Below, piece by piece: positions 45,455-54,024 of a DNA stretch of 64,000 nucleotides (within the stretch, counting starts at the first letter, position 1; each line of letters opens with the position of its first letter). The notes beneath the pieces are model-generated. The model was not told the origin of the DNA. It did no database searches and was given only the letters and a program-made list of their open reading frames with translations. The stretch lies in contig NZ_CANLYL010000003.1 of the NCBI RefSeq assembly GCF_947495275.1, positions 454,066 through 518,065 of the forward strand, in the 5' to 3' direction. The position numbers were made by a program, and so were the translations under genes. This DNA is from an uncultured Roseobacter sp. (GTDB lineage Bacteria; Pseudomonadota; Alphaproteobacteria; Rhodobacterales; Rhodobacteraceae).

Positions 45455-46055
45455 CGAGCGGAATCCGCCGTTCTTGAACCACCTGCCGGAAAGTCTCGAA
45501 TGCGTCGGGATGCGCTTGGAACACCACCCACAGCACATCCATCAGTTTTTGAACGTCCGGGTGTTCGTTCAGGCCCAGCACAATCGTCGTTTTGTCCCGA
45601 AGATTGGAATAGACCTTGAGCAGGTTTTCGTAGCTTTTGTTCTGGTCACGGAGCAACTGCATCATGGGGGCCAGCACATCCATCAGGTTGTCGCCTTCGA
45701 CCATGTCGTTGAGGGTGCGATATAGCCGCCGCTGCTCTTTGAGGATGCCTTCAATGCCGCCTTCGATCTTGTCTTGGGCTGCGTTGACTTCATGGTCGAG
45801 CGCATCCGAGTCGAGCTTGTTCGCCTCCACCAGAACGATCTTCTCGACCTCTGGCGTGATGAACCGCTTGCGGAACCGGGTCAGGCTTTCCAGATCGACA
45901 CAGCACCGTTGCGCGATCTCCTTGAACTGGCGGCGGCGCAGAACGCAATCAAGCACAACCTCGACCACATCCGAACGGGCGCGGATGGTGGAGCGTCGGC
46001 CCTTGCCCGTTTCCACAGGCAACGCCTCTTTGATGCGATCATAGTTGATCGTCAT
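45444..46055 (-). CDS. Terminase small subunit candidate
   Basis: A 203-residue protein directly upstream of the terminase ATPase gene (11-base overlap), the standard position of TerS. The N-terminal third looks like a helix-turn-helix (RRRQFKEIAQRCCVDLESLTR). The rest is a long coiled-coil region (EGGIEGILKEQRRLYRTLN) for oligomerisation. The assignment rests on position and architecture, not on a strong motif. It would recognise the packaging site. Confidence 0.65.
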   Translation of the reverse strand: MTINYDRIKEALPVETGKGRRSTIRARSDVVEVVLDCVLRRRQFKEIAQRCCVDLESLTRFRKRFITPEVEKIVLVEANKLDSDALDHEVNAAQDKIEGGIEGILKEQRRLYRTLNDMVEGDNLMDVLAPMMQLLRDQNKSYENLLKVYSNLRDKTTIVLGLNEHPDVQKLMDVLWVVFQAHPDAFETFRQVVQERRIPLDVE

Positions 46056-46306
46056 GCCGCTGCCCGCAATGTGCGCCCAGCCAGTTCAACCATATGCGGT
46101 GCCATCCGACCAATCACGCGGCGCGCGTCCGCTGCATAGATCGGATGGTCACCAACCCGGCGGATGAAGTCGGGTTCTTCCGCTGAGAAAAGGCAATCAA
46201 GAATGGCATTCCGCGCAAGGGTCACATCGAACTCGCGTACCGTGCGATAGACGCCCGCCAAAAAATCACGGGCTGTGGAATCAGCAGCTTCGTTGAGATC
46301 AGTCAT
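46052..46306 (-). CDS. Hypothetical 84-residue protein
   Basis: A small helical protein (TARDFLAGVYRTVREFDVTL). It overlaps the TerS gene by four bases and the upstream coiled-coil gene by eight, so it is translated as part of the packaging operon. No family recognised. Confidence 0.6.
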   Translation of the reverse strand: MTDLNEAADSTARDFLAGVYRTVREFDVTLARNAILDCLFSAEEPDFIRRVGDHPIYAADARRVIGRMAPHMVELAGRTLRAAA

Positions 46307-46682
46307 TCGAAATGATCTCCAAAGTCGTGCCAGCTTTTTCGGCTTGGGTTTTGGCGCGGCGATATACGGATGTATCTCTGGCTTGCGCGCGGGTCAGCTG
46401 GATTGGTTCAGGCGCAAGGTTCGCCCGAATGTCGGCTGGGGAACCGCCGCGTTCCAACAGGGTTTTAAGCTGTGTGAATTCTTCCGCCTGTTGCTTTTCG
46501 CGGGCATCACGCTCGCGTTTTGCATCTTTGACTTCATCCAGCAGCTTTTCGGCGTTACTTTTCAGTCCGCCGATGGAGTCCTCGATTTGCTTCGTAAGGG
46601 ACTCTTGCATCGCGTCCAACAGCTTTGGCGTGGCGCGTTCGATAAACTGCTCCATCAGCTTATCATTCTGGTCTTCTGACAT
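46299..46682 (-). CDS. Coiled-coil protein of the packaging operon
   Basis: A 127-residue, highly charged coiled-coil protein (DAMQESLTKQIEDSIGGLKS, then LLDEVKDAKRERDAREKQQA). It resembles scaffold-like or head-completion proteins in composition only. No capsid gene is near, so scaffold function would be odd. AAAGGAG lies ahead of the ATG. Confidence 0.6.
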   Translation of the reverse strand: MSEDQNDKLMEQFIERATPKLLDAMQESLTKQIEDSIGGLKSNAEKLLDEVKDAKRERDAREKQQAEEFTQLKTLLERGGSPADIRANLAPEPIQLTRAQARDTSVYRRAKTQAEKAGTTLEIISND

Positions 46683-46835
46683 TTCGTGCTCCTTTCACGT
46701 TCGCACAAAGAAAAAGAGCAGGCCCAGGGGAGGCCTGCCCTTCATCGAACGTGAAGAAAAGCGCGACTCCCGGCCATGCAGAAACACAATAAGTGCCTGT
46801 GAAAGCTCAACAAACCGGAGAAGAAGGTCTTGTTC

Positions 46836-47438
46836 CTATGCCGCGGCCAAAACATAGGTGTTGCGCTCGTTGTCGCGAATGACTTCGCCTTTCGCCACGG
46901 CATTCGAGAGAACCTTTCGGATCATATGATCGCTGCAATCGCCATCGGTCGCGACAATCAACTCCTTAAACTGGCGAGGCTCTTTGAGCAGGGGCAAGAC
47001 AGTCTGGCGAACAGAGGAATAACTGGCTTTTACATTGCATGGTTTTGAGGGCTTGGCCTGCTTGTGGCGCATGGTTTGAACATGCGCTTCCGCCGTCCAA
47101 AGTTTCCGAGCATTTTCGACATGCGAGAACGGGTTGCGCCCGGTGAATGTCTCCGGGTCAAAGTCACGGCCTTCAAGCACATCTATGGTCAGTCTGCGGA
47201 GTTTATCGCCATCAAGCTCAACGAGGCCACACAGCTCATTGCGTCGCCGCGCCCAGCCACCTTTGGCATCCGTCAAAAATGCAAGTGCGTCCCGGCGGGT
47301 CACGTCTACATTGTCGCCGTTCGAGCAACTGAACGCTGGCCCAAAGAGGTCATACAAGGCGCGAAGAATGACAGCGCAGATCAGGGCGTGTTCCGGGGAT
47401 GCGCCTGCATGACCTCCAAATTCAGGGTCGAGCAACAC
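46836..47438 (-). CDS. Winged-helix-like phage protein
   Basis: A 200-residue protein that starts two bases after the portal stop. The N-terminal half has a helix followed by DALAFLTDAKGGWARRRNEL, a pattern seen in phage proteins of unknown function with a WxxxR-style helix. The C-terminal 70 residues (SVRQTVLPLLKEPRQFKELI, later SNAVAKGEVIRDNERNTYVL) look like a winged helix that may bind DNA. Position between portal and packaging genes suggests regulation or DNA contact during packaging. Confidence 0.6.
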   Translation of the reverse strand: MLLDPEFGGHAGASPEHALICAVILRALYDLFGPAFSCSNGDNVDVTRRDALAFLTDAKGGWARRRNELCGLVELDGDKLRRLTIDVLEGRDFDPETFTGRNPFSHVENARKLWTAEAHVQTMRHKQAKPSKPCNVKASYSSVRQTVLPLLKEPRQFKELIVATDGDCSDHMIRKVLSNAVAKGEVIRDNERNTYVLAAA

Positions 47439-47440
47439 AC

Positions 47441-48793
47441 TTATTCATCCCGCGTGCCGATGATGGCTGAAATATCCCCGCCATCTTCTTCGATCATATC
47501 CTTTTCATCTTCCCATGACCGATCTGCGCGGACAATCTCGCCCTTTTGCAGATTTTCATGCAGAGTGGCGCGGCTGATGATCCCAGACAGATAGAGCTTC
47601 ATCTGCTGCTCGATCATCTTGGGTTCCATGCTGCTTTCGATGAAGTCCCGCGACAGCGTAACAGCGGCTTCGTCGGGATTATCCCCGACCCATTCAGCAG
47701 CAAGGCGCAGAAGGCGGTTCAATGCGGTCTCGACGGAAACAACCACGCCATGCAAGAGCGCCAGTTCTGACCGAGTACGCTGCGTCGCTGTGTCGATTGT
47801 CTCGTTCCGGTTCATCGTGACCGACAACATGCGCGCACCTAGCGTTGCCATCGTGTCGATTTTCTCGCCCATCAACTCTTTTTGGGCCGCGACACCTGCG
47901 CCTTGGAATTCGAGCATCCCGACTTCCGTGCCTTCGGGCAAGGTCCAGATAGCGCCAGCACCAATCTGCGTTGGAACCTTGTCGGCTGAGATTGACCCCG
48001 CAACCCAAGGCGTCGGGCTGGCTGTCAGGTAGATCGCGTGTTCCCGGTCACAGGAATTCTTGAAATGGCTCAAGGCGACTTGGCACAGCGACAAGAACGG
48101 CGGCGTCACATGCTCTGGTCGCAGCCCTTCGTGGCTGACCATTACAAACGGGATAAAATCGAGAGCGCGACCATTGACAGTGGGAATGATCTCGTCGCCT
48201 ACATCAACCCGGTTCTTGTGCTGATCCCGGATAAACCGCCGGAACTTGTAGATCGTATCTTCAAGGATCAGTTCGTAGATGACGTCCGCGCCTTCAAAGT
48301 CTTGATCAGAAGCCAGATGCACCCGTGTCAGCATTTTCTTGCCATCGACAAATCCCGTGTCGAAGTCTTCGATGGTCTCGGCTTTGAAGGTCGAAAGATG
48401 CGGAACCGTATTGGCCGTGTTCCCCTCGGCGGGGAAGTCGAGCAGTATACCAAAGCGGCCCATAGACATAACTTCGCGCACCGCATCCTCGATCAGGATC
48501 GACATGGGCGCGGCTTCGTTGGTTGCGTTTAAACGCATCGGCTCAATTCGCGGCGGCAGCGACACAACGGGGTCTTTACGCAGAGCAAGACCGACAAGGG
48601 CGCGAAGGGTCATTTCCGGTGCACCGTAGAAGCAGCCGCGATCAAGATAATGGGCGTAGTTCTGCGCCGACATGCCCTCCGGCTTTGGCACATAAAGCTG
48701 CCCCTGATCCTTGATAGCGTCTTCGCCCTCAAGGCTGTCTCGGATCAAGTGATACTGGGATTGCAGGCGATCCCATCGCGTGCGCCGTGTCAT
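47441..48793 (-). CDS. Portal protein (DUF4055 type)
   Basis: A 450-residue portal subunit, the dodecameric ring through which DNA enters a phage head. It begins MTRRTRWDRLQSQYHLIRDS and contains YLDRGCFYGAPEMTLRALVG with LRKDPVVSLPPRI, then the IPFVMVSHEGLRPEHV and NSCDREHAIYLTASPTPWV blocks typical of DUF4055. A C-terminal acidic end follows a long helical region. The ATG at 48793 overlaps the upstream small gene by four bases. The longer open frame to 49147 crosses that gene and is not used. The gene lies upstream of the terminase genes, an unusual order. Confidence 0.78.
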   Translation of the reverse strand: MTRRTRWDRLQSQYHLIRDSLEGEDAIKDQGQLYVPKPEGMSAQNYAHYLDRGCFYGAPEMTLRALVGLALRKDPVVSLPPRIEPMRLNATNEAAPMSILIEDAVREVMSMGRFGILLDFPAEGNTANTVPHLSTFKAETIEDFDTGFVDGKKMLTRVHLASDQDFEGADVIYELILEDTIYKFRRFIRDQHKNRVDVGDEIIPTVNGRALDFIPFVMVSHEGLRPEHVTPPFLSLCQVALSHFKNSCDREHAIYLTASPTPWVAGSISADKVPTQIGAGAIWTLPEGTEVGMLEFQGAGVAAQKELMGEKIDTMATLGARMLSVTMNRNETIDTATQRTRSELALLHGVVVSVETALNRLLRLAAEWVGDNPDEAAVTLSRDFIESSMEPKMIEQQMKLYLSGIISRATLHENLQKGEIVRADRSWEDEKDMIEEDGGDISAIIGTRDE

Positions 48794-49056
48794 TGCGTCA
48801 GGACCAACGAGAAGACGTGACGATATGGAATTGCAAATCGCCCGTTGCCCGAATGGACATACAAACCGTCCCCATAGCGGCTGATCATAACGTTCTCGAC
48901 CGTGACATCGGATTTGTCGGGCGCGCGCAGCATTTCGCGCAAGCCAGTCTGCAAAGTGCTTTTGGGTGTTGGGATTGGGAAGCTGGCCGATGAGGAAATA
49001 CTGGTTTCTGTCAGCACGCAGGCTTCGATCCCGTCGTCTTTCAATGTGATGCGCAT
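48790..49056 (-). CDS. Hypothetical 88-residue protein upstream of portal
   Basis: An 88-residue protein, ATG at 49056 behind AAGAAG. It has a beta-rich C-terminal half (ISRYGDGLYVHSGNGRFAIP) and four-base coupling to the portal gene. No family recognised. It may be a small structural protein. Confidence 0.55.
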   Translation of the reverse strand: MRITLKDDGIEACVLTETSISSSASFPIPTPKSTLQTGLREMLRAPDKSDVTVENVMISRYGDGLYVHSGNGRFAIPYRHVFSLVLTQ

Positions 49057-49268
49057 TGTTCTTCTTTCGTTTGGGTGAACGGCCATCCCAAAAGGAATTA
49101 CGCGCGTAGATGGCCGTTCGATGAGCCGAGACGCGCAGGTCGAACATAAGAAGAACATGGGTGCTGGTGTTACCGGAAAAGCAGGTGGAGTGAGGTTGTT
49201 TTGAGGATCAACCTCGTGCCATTCATGCACTCTTCCAGCGTTCGGGAAAATCACGATTTATTCACTTC

Positions 49269-49294
49269 ACGCATGATATTGTCATTTCATGCGT
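49269..49294. promoter_or_regulatory. Perfect inverted repeat, operator candidate
   Basis: ACGCATGA and TCATGCGT (8-bp perfect arms, 10-base spacer) lie 42 bases upstream of the gene at 49336 and 213 bases ahead of the divergent minus-strand operon start. Probable binding site for a dimeric regulator of one or both promoters. Confidence 0.5.
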
Positions 49295-49335
49295 AATAGC
49301 ATAAATTCATGAAGTCCCAACCTGAGGAGAGCCCA

Positions 49336-49998
49336 ATGGCCTTTCGTGCAGATGAAGCCGCATCCAGCGGATACGAACGTGTAAAGAAATACCTCATCCC
49401 CGTGACGTTTGAGCCGGAGGTGCGCAAGGAGAGTGAAGAAGCGTTGCTCGACTTAGTTGATGAACTAGGCCCAGTTGTCGAAGGTTACCCGTCTTGGCAT
49501 CCTTTGGTGTCAAAGCATAGTGAGCGTCAGCCTGAGACAACGCCGAGTGAACGCACTGGGTATCAAGGGGTGGACCATACTCGCTATTTCGCTCATGGCT
49601 TTATCACTTGTCCCTATGGCGGCGTTGATAAGGTCATCGACTCGGCCTTTGCCATCAATCACCATTGTGCGGGCATCACAGCCGAAGAACTGGATGTTTC
49701 ATTCTACACAGAAGGTGCAAAGCCCATTGTGGTTAAATGCGAGTGGCCGGAACCGCTGCTGCCCGGGAAGTTGATCCCTAAAAAACTCGCCGTTCCACTG
49801 ATGCTGGAGCAGGAGTTACCCTGTTGGCGTTGGTCAAGCCGTGCCGAAAGATGGGAGACAATGCGGCCTTATCTTTTGGGCGAGCCGCATGGCAGCAGAT
49901 CATCACTATTCGTAGACCAAGAAACAGCACTGGCAATGAAGCGCGCCTACATGGCCATGGTCGAAAGCGGAATGTTTGGGCCTTTGAAGATGGGCTGA
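49336..49998 (+). CDS. Hypothetical element-encoded protein
   Basis: A 220-residue soluble protein beginning MAFRADEAASSGYERVKKYL, with Trp-rich CEWPEPLLPGKLIPKKLAVP and WRWSSRAERWETMRPY in the C-terminal half. GAGGAG at five bases before the ATG at 49336 fixes the start. Transcribed against the rest of the element, behind an inverted repeat, as early regulators or cargo genes often are. No domain recognised. Confidence 0.65.
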   Translation: MAFRADEAASSGYERVKKYLIPVTFEPEVRKESEEALLDLVDELGPVVEGYPSWHPLVSKHSERQPETTPSERTGYQGVDHTRYFAHGFITCPYGGVDKVIDSAFAINHHCAGITAEELDVSFYTEGAKPIVVKCEWPEPLLPGKLIPKKLAVPLMLEQELPCWRWSSRAERWETMRPYLLGEPHGSRSSLFVDQETALAMKRAYMAMVESGMFGPLKMG

Positions 49999-50377
49999 CC
50001 GGGGCGGTCACAGATTTTTGCTGAGACATTTCCGAGTGTGGGGGCGGGTTTCCGTATCAGCGGAAGGGGGTTCCAAAAGGTGCCGATCTGTATCTGCGAC
50101 TTGGTCGCAACTGACTGTTGCAGCATTGTTGTAGAACCCATCCAACCACTTGATGTACAATGTAAATTCACCAGTGCGATTGATCGCCAATCAATTGGTC
50201 ATACGCAAAGTATATCAGCATTGTTGACATATCACGGATAGACCGCCGCGAGTGACAGTTTCAGCACGTCCACATCGTGGCAATGCAATCAGCAGTTTAT
50301 ACCGTCACTGCCGTTAATAGAGATACATACTATTAAGAGGAGTGACGGTATGACTGCGACCAAGTCGCATCTGCGTT
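49999..50377. other. Non-coding region with several inverted repeats, possible origin
   Basis: No gene was recognised in this 379-base stretch. It holds two copies of the dyad TGCGAC-N3-GTCGCA at 50095-50109 and 50355-50369, in opposite orientation. It also holds perfect 11-bp arms ATACCGTCACT / AGTGACGGTAT (50299-50309 and 50341-50351) that enclose a second inverted repeat TAATAG / CTATTA. GCATTGTTG occurs twice. It lies at the 3' end of the primase-helicase gene, where satellites often keep their replication origin. Confidence 0.55.
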
Positions 50378-53300
50378 TCACCGATACTGCGCGCCATGCC
50401 ACGGCCATGCTGCTGGCTGCGTTTCTGCCGCAAGAGCATCGGCGTCGATCTCCCAACCTTCTGCCGTCGTCACCGTTCCCGTGAACACCGCGCCGTCGTC
50501 ATCCAGCCACGGCTCACGTTCGAACGATTCCTGCAACTCACGCACCTCTTGCATGTGCCGCGATGCTTCCTGCATGGCGTCAAACCTTGCTGCATTGTCG
50601 TCCTTCCTCAAAACAGGTTCTCGCCAATCGACGATCTCAAGTCGGTTACATAAGTAGCGCCAACCGCCATCACCGATCCAGACGCGCCGCCAGTGATTGT
50701 CACCACGCATCCTGACCTCAATGAACTCGGCTTGATGCTCCATAGCCCAGCCGAACAGGTCGCCGAGACTCTGTTTGATCCCGTTTGGTGACATATCCTC
50801 AAACTTGCGAAACAGCATCTGCGCCATCTTCGGCGTGGCGACACGAACCGGCGCACGGGCATATTCCATTTCCTCCGGCAGCAGATCGTCGAACCGCTGC
50901 ACCTCGTCCACCTTCACGGGCAGCACCATGTTGGTGAACAACCTGATCTCGCATCCTTGCCGCACATGTCTCGCCCGCGCCGCTGCCTGCATCATCGCGC
51001 CTTCGCAGACGACCCAACGCACATCCTCAACGCGCGCATCGGTATGACGTTCACACCAAGCCATGCCAGCACCTCCGACCATCGCAATCGGACGTTTGGG
51101 ATACCACTGAGTAACGGAAACAATTGGATCGCCGTCTTGATGGATAGCGCGCGCCATATCCTCAATATCCTGCGGCGCAGGCAATGGCCGGCCCACAATG
51201 TCGATCCTGCCACCGGCCCAATCGTTCAACCCCTCAACAGCGTTGAACCAGCCCGCAAGCATCATGTTTTCGTCATTAAGTGCCTTATAGGAAAAAAGAT
51301 AGCGTCCTTCGGAGACGCGTGCAACATCTGCCCGGAACTGCTCAGCCCGCGCTGTTTCCTTCTTGTCCGTCTCATCCCACTCCTCGACTCGGTCGCCCGT
51401 GCCGTAAAGCAGTGATTTCTTCGACGCGTTGATCGGGATTTGCGTGACCTTTGCGTCTTGGTGTTTCTCAACCTCAATAGAAACCCATTCATCAACTGGA
51501 AGAACGGCTTCGATCATGGAGCGTTTGATAGTAGCCGAAAGGACTAAGACCGGTACGCGCGGGCGGTCTGTCTGGTTGTCCCAAGGGATGCCCGCAATCT
51601 TCTGCCGCCAGTTTAGGTAGACGCCTTTCTTGTTCGGTGTGACACGGAGCCGATTGAGCGATCCAGTTTCGAGAGCATCGCGCAGGCGACGCCAGAACGA
51701 AGCATAACGATGCCACAACCCGTCATAGTCCCCCGCTGCTTTCAAGGCCTCGGTTGCCGACATGTCGGGCGTGATTTCCACGTTCGGTGCAAGAGCGGTT
51801 TCGGTCTTGATCAACTCCTTACAGACTTCAACTGTGAAACCAGCCTCGCGCAGTCGGTCAAGTGTCATGCCCGCTTTGATGACCTGAGCCAACTTGAGCA
51901 GCCATTCGCCCATGTCGTGCCGCATCACGTCGCACAGGTCTTTGACCTCGACATACCCCTGCTTGATCAGCGCGCCGAGAAAGTTCTCGTCGATCACAAC
52001 GAAATTCGGAACGCGGCTTCTCCCATGTTCTTTGGCAATCTGCAACGGAAGGTGGGCATGGGTGCGGATGCGCAGATCGTGGGTCAGCGACTTGTCCAGT
52101 TGATCCCACCATATGCAGCCAGGTCGATCCGAACACTGCGCCATTTCGTTCCCGCAAAAAGTCTGGCGTGTCTCTTTGACTATTCCTTGCACCTTCGAGA
52201 TGGCTTCATGCTTGGTGCAGACCGGCCGACCGTTCAATTCTTGGCCGCGACCAAGCTCCGTATAGGCGGTCATACCGTGCGAGCGGGCGTCAGCTTCGAT
52301 CTGCGACGATAGGTTGTGGTTGGGCACATATAGGTCGGTGAAGAACATGCCGTTGATGTCGGCCTCATACCGAGTTTCTACGCCAAGCCAGTGCAGCGCC
52401 CAGTGCGTCTTGCCAAGACCGGCCTCTGCCTCGATCACTTTCACACCCGGCTCGCGGGTCTGAACAAAAGCCTTGATCTCGTCACTGAGTGTCTGACTTG
52501 CCTGCGCGAGAGGTATCTCTTCTCTCGTCGTGGGAAACGCTTTCCGCTTTCGCCGCGCCCCGCGAATATTGTGGAAGCGGCTTTTGATGTATCGCTCACC
52601 AAACTCGTGCCTATCTGCCACTCGAACGCCAAGCCGCTCATATTCCTCTGACAAAGAGGCCCAGCACTCCGTGAAGACGCTTTCTGGGAATGCGGTGCGA
52701 TAAGCGGTCATGAATTTCCGTACCGAGTCGTGGCGATTGCTCGCATCCCAGCGGAGCGTCGGCAACTGACCGAGTGCAACAGCAGGTGCTACTTCGATTT
52801 CGATCATGTCGGGCAGTTTCGGAACATCGACGGGACCAGCGATACCGTCAACAAAGAAAGCCCGAATGGGGTGTGGATCATCGAGACCGCGAAGATCAGG
52901 TCTTGCGGTGAAAACGAAGCCGTTGGGCTTATAGATACCATAGTCAATGAATTTGCGATCAACGCCCAGACGCTGGGAAAGTTCTGAGTTCCAATGTTCC
53001 GCGTGGATTTGTTGCTCGGTTAAGTCCATTGGTTCGACTTCAAACGCAACACGAAGGCGATGGCCGGATTTAAATCCCGATGATTGGGAAAACGCATAAA
53101 CAAACTGACGGTCGTGAAGGAACGGCAGGGCAAATCGTATAGCTTCTTCTGCTGTTCCATCATATTCGAGCGAGTCGAGATCGACGATGCAAATCTCAGT
53201 TTTCACATCCGTAAAGTCTAGGCCGGTTCGACCGCCGCTTTCGATTAACGGCTCACCAAGAACAAGCGCTGCGTTAGGGATGTCCGCGAGCCGGTTAAGC

Positions 53301-53464
53301 AGGTCTCGCAGACTTTCGAGATCGTCAAATGAATGGCTCTTATAGACAAATTGCTTGGCACGCCGAAAGCCTTCGGCGTTTTCATCTTGCTCTGGGCCTT
53401 TAGAGCCTTTCCGCCAGACTTTTCGGAGTTCAGTCCCTGTGCATGTCGCTGTAAATACTTGCAT
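50378..53464 (-). CDS. Primase-helicase replication protein
   Basis: A 1028-residue replication protein. The N-terminal region resembles an archaeo-eukaryotic-type primase, with IVDLDSLEYDG (D95, D97) and SSGFKSGHRLRVAFEVE (H135). A helicase region follows: Walker A EAGLGKT (residues 347-353), Walker B-like FVVIDENFLG, VLVLSATIKR (motif III style) and MQAAARARHVRQG (motif VI style). The order primase-then-SF2-like helicase suits self-directed replication of a satellite or phage. Cys-rich stretch CGNEMAQCSDRPGC may be a small zinc site. Starts at 53464; origin-like repeats follow its 3' end. Confidence 0.7.
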   Translation of the reverse strand: MQVFTATCTGTELRKVWRKGSKGPEQDENAEGFRRAKQFVYKSHSFDDLESLRDLLNRLADIPNAALVLGEPLIESGGRTGLDFTDVKTEICIVDLDSLEYDGTAEEAIRFALPFLHDRQFVYAFSQSSGFKSGHRLRVAFEVEPMDLTEQQIHAEHWNSELSQRLGVDRKFIDYGIYKPNGFVFTARPDLRGLDDPHPIRAFFVDGIAGPVDVPKLPDMIEIEVAPAVALGQLPTLRWDASNRHDSVRKFMTAYRTAFPESVFTECWASLSEEYERLGVRVADRHEFGERYIKSRFHNIRGARRKRKAFPTTREEIPLAQASQTLSDEIKAFVQTREPGVKVIEAEAGLGKTHWALHWLGVETRYEADINGMFFTDLYVPNHNLSSQIEADARSHGMTAYTELGRGQELNGRPVCTKHEAISKVQGIVKETRQTFCGNEMAQCSDRPGCIWWDQLDKSLTHDLRIRTHAHLPLQIAKEHGRSRVPNFVVIDENFLGALIKQGYVEVKDLCDVMRHDMGEWLLKLAQVIKAGMTLDRLREAGFTVEVCKELIKTETALAPNVEITPDMSATEALKAAGDYDGLWHRYASFWRRLRDALETGSLNRLRVTPNKKGVYLNWRQKIAGIPWDNQTDRPRVPVLVLSATIKRSMIEAVLPVDEWVSIEVEKHQDAKVTQIPINASKKSLLYGTGDRVEEWDETDKKETARAEQFRADVARVSEGRYLFSYKALNDENMMLAGWFNAVEGLNDWAGGRIDIVGRPLPAPQDIEDMARAIHQDGDPIVSVTQWYPKRPIAMVGGAGMAWCERHTDARVEDVRWVVCEGAMMQAAARARHVRQGCEIRLFTNMVLPVKVDEVQRFDDLLPEEMEYARAPVRVATPKMAQMLFRKFEDMSPNGIKQSLGDLFGWAMEHQAEFIEVRMRGDNHWRRVWIGDGGWRYLCNRLEIVDWREPVLRKDDNAARFDAMQEASRHMQEVRELQESFEREPWLDDDGAVFTGTVTTAEGWEIDADALAAETQPAAWPWHGAQYR

Positions 53465-53578
53465 CTGCTTCTTTCACACAGACGCTATTACCTTGTTTTC
53501 TGGTCGAATTCCATCAAAGCGTGACTTATAAGCGAGTTGTGGATGCGATAGTTTCGCTTGCTCGTGATGAAAACGACT

Positions 53579-53614
53579 GAGGGACGAGGTATTAGCGGCT
53601 TCGTCCCTCTTTTT
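53579..53614 (+). terminator. Terminator-like hairpin between alpA-like and primase genes
   Basis: GAGGGACGA and TCGTCCCTC (9-bp perfect arms, 13-base loop), followed by TTTTT on the plus strand. No plus-strand gene ends here. On the minus strand TTTT follows four bases after the stem, so it may work in both directions. Confidence 0.6.
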
Positions 53615-53874
53615 CAGTTAACGCGATGAGAACGCGCCCAGGCGAGAACGTCCTCCCGATCATACAAAATGGTCCGGCTTGAAATGTGCAGGAATGGCGG
53701 GCCGCTGTCCTGTCCGGCGTTGCGTTCCTTGCGCCAAAGATAAAGCACTTCCTCGGAACGGTTCAGGTATTCGGCGCATTGGGCGGGCGTCATCAAGTCA
53801 GGCAAGGTCTGCTTGACCTGCAACGTCCGCAATTCGTCGCGCAAAGCGCGGATTTCTTCTGTGAGGTTTTCCAT
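53614..53874 (-). CDS. AlpA/MerR-type excisionase-like DNA-binding protein
   Basis: An 86-residue protein. A short coiled-coil head (LTEEIRALRDELRTLQVKQT) precedes the winged-helix excisionase motif LMTPAQCAEYLNRSEEVLYLWRKE (split) and the closing ILYDREDVLAWARSH. This is the helix-turn-helix-17 type found in phage and satellite excisionases. The ATG at 53874 is chosen over the longer frame to 53952 for domain reasons. It lies between the integrase and primase genes, as expected for control of excision. Confidence 0.8.
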   Translation of the reverse strand: MENLTEEIRALRDELRTLQVKQTLPDLMTPAQCAEYLNRSEEVLYLWRKERNAGQDSGPPFLHISSRTILYDREDVLAWARSHRVN

Positions 53875-54024
53875 CGTCGGCTCCAATCTCACGTTCAAAT
53901 AAGACACGGGCCTGTTGATGATGCTGGTGGGTGCCCTCATGCGATCCGGCACCAGCCCCTGATGAAACGCAATAAGGTCATGTCAGTAGGTTCTGCCGCA
54001 CAGCGACACCGACACGGAACGACG

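Noticed and set aside
46299..46682. Capsid scaffold protein
   Set aside because: Composition only; there is no capsid gene nearby, so it is left as a coiled-coil protein.
48794..49147. N-terminal extension of the portal protein
   Set aside because: It runs over the small coupled gene at 48790-49056 in another frame and contains no portal-like sequence.
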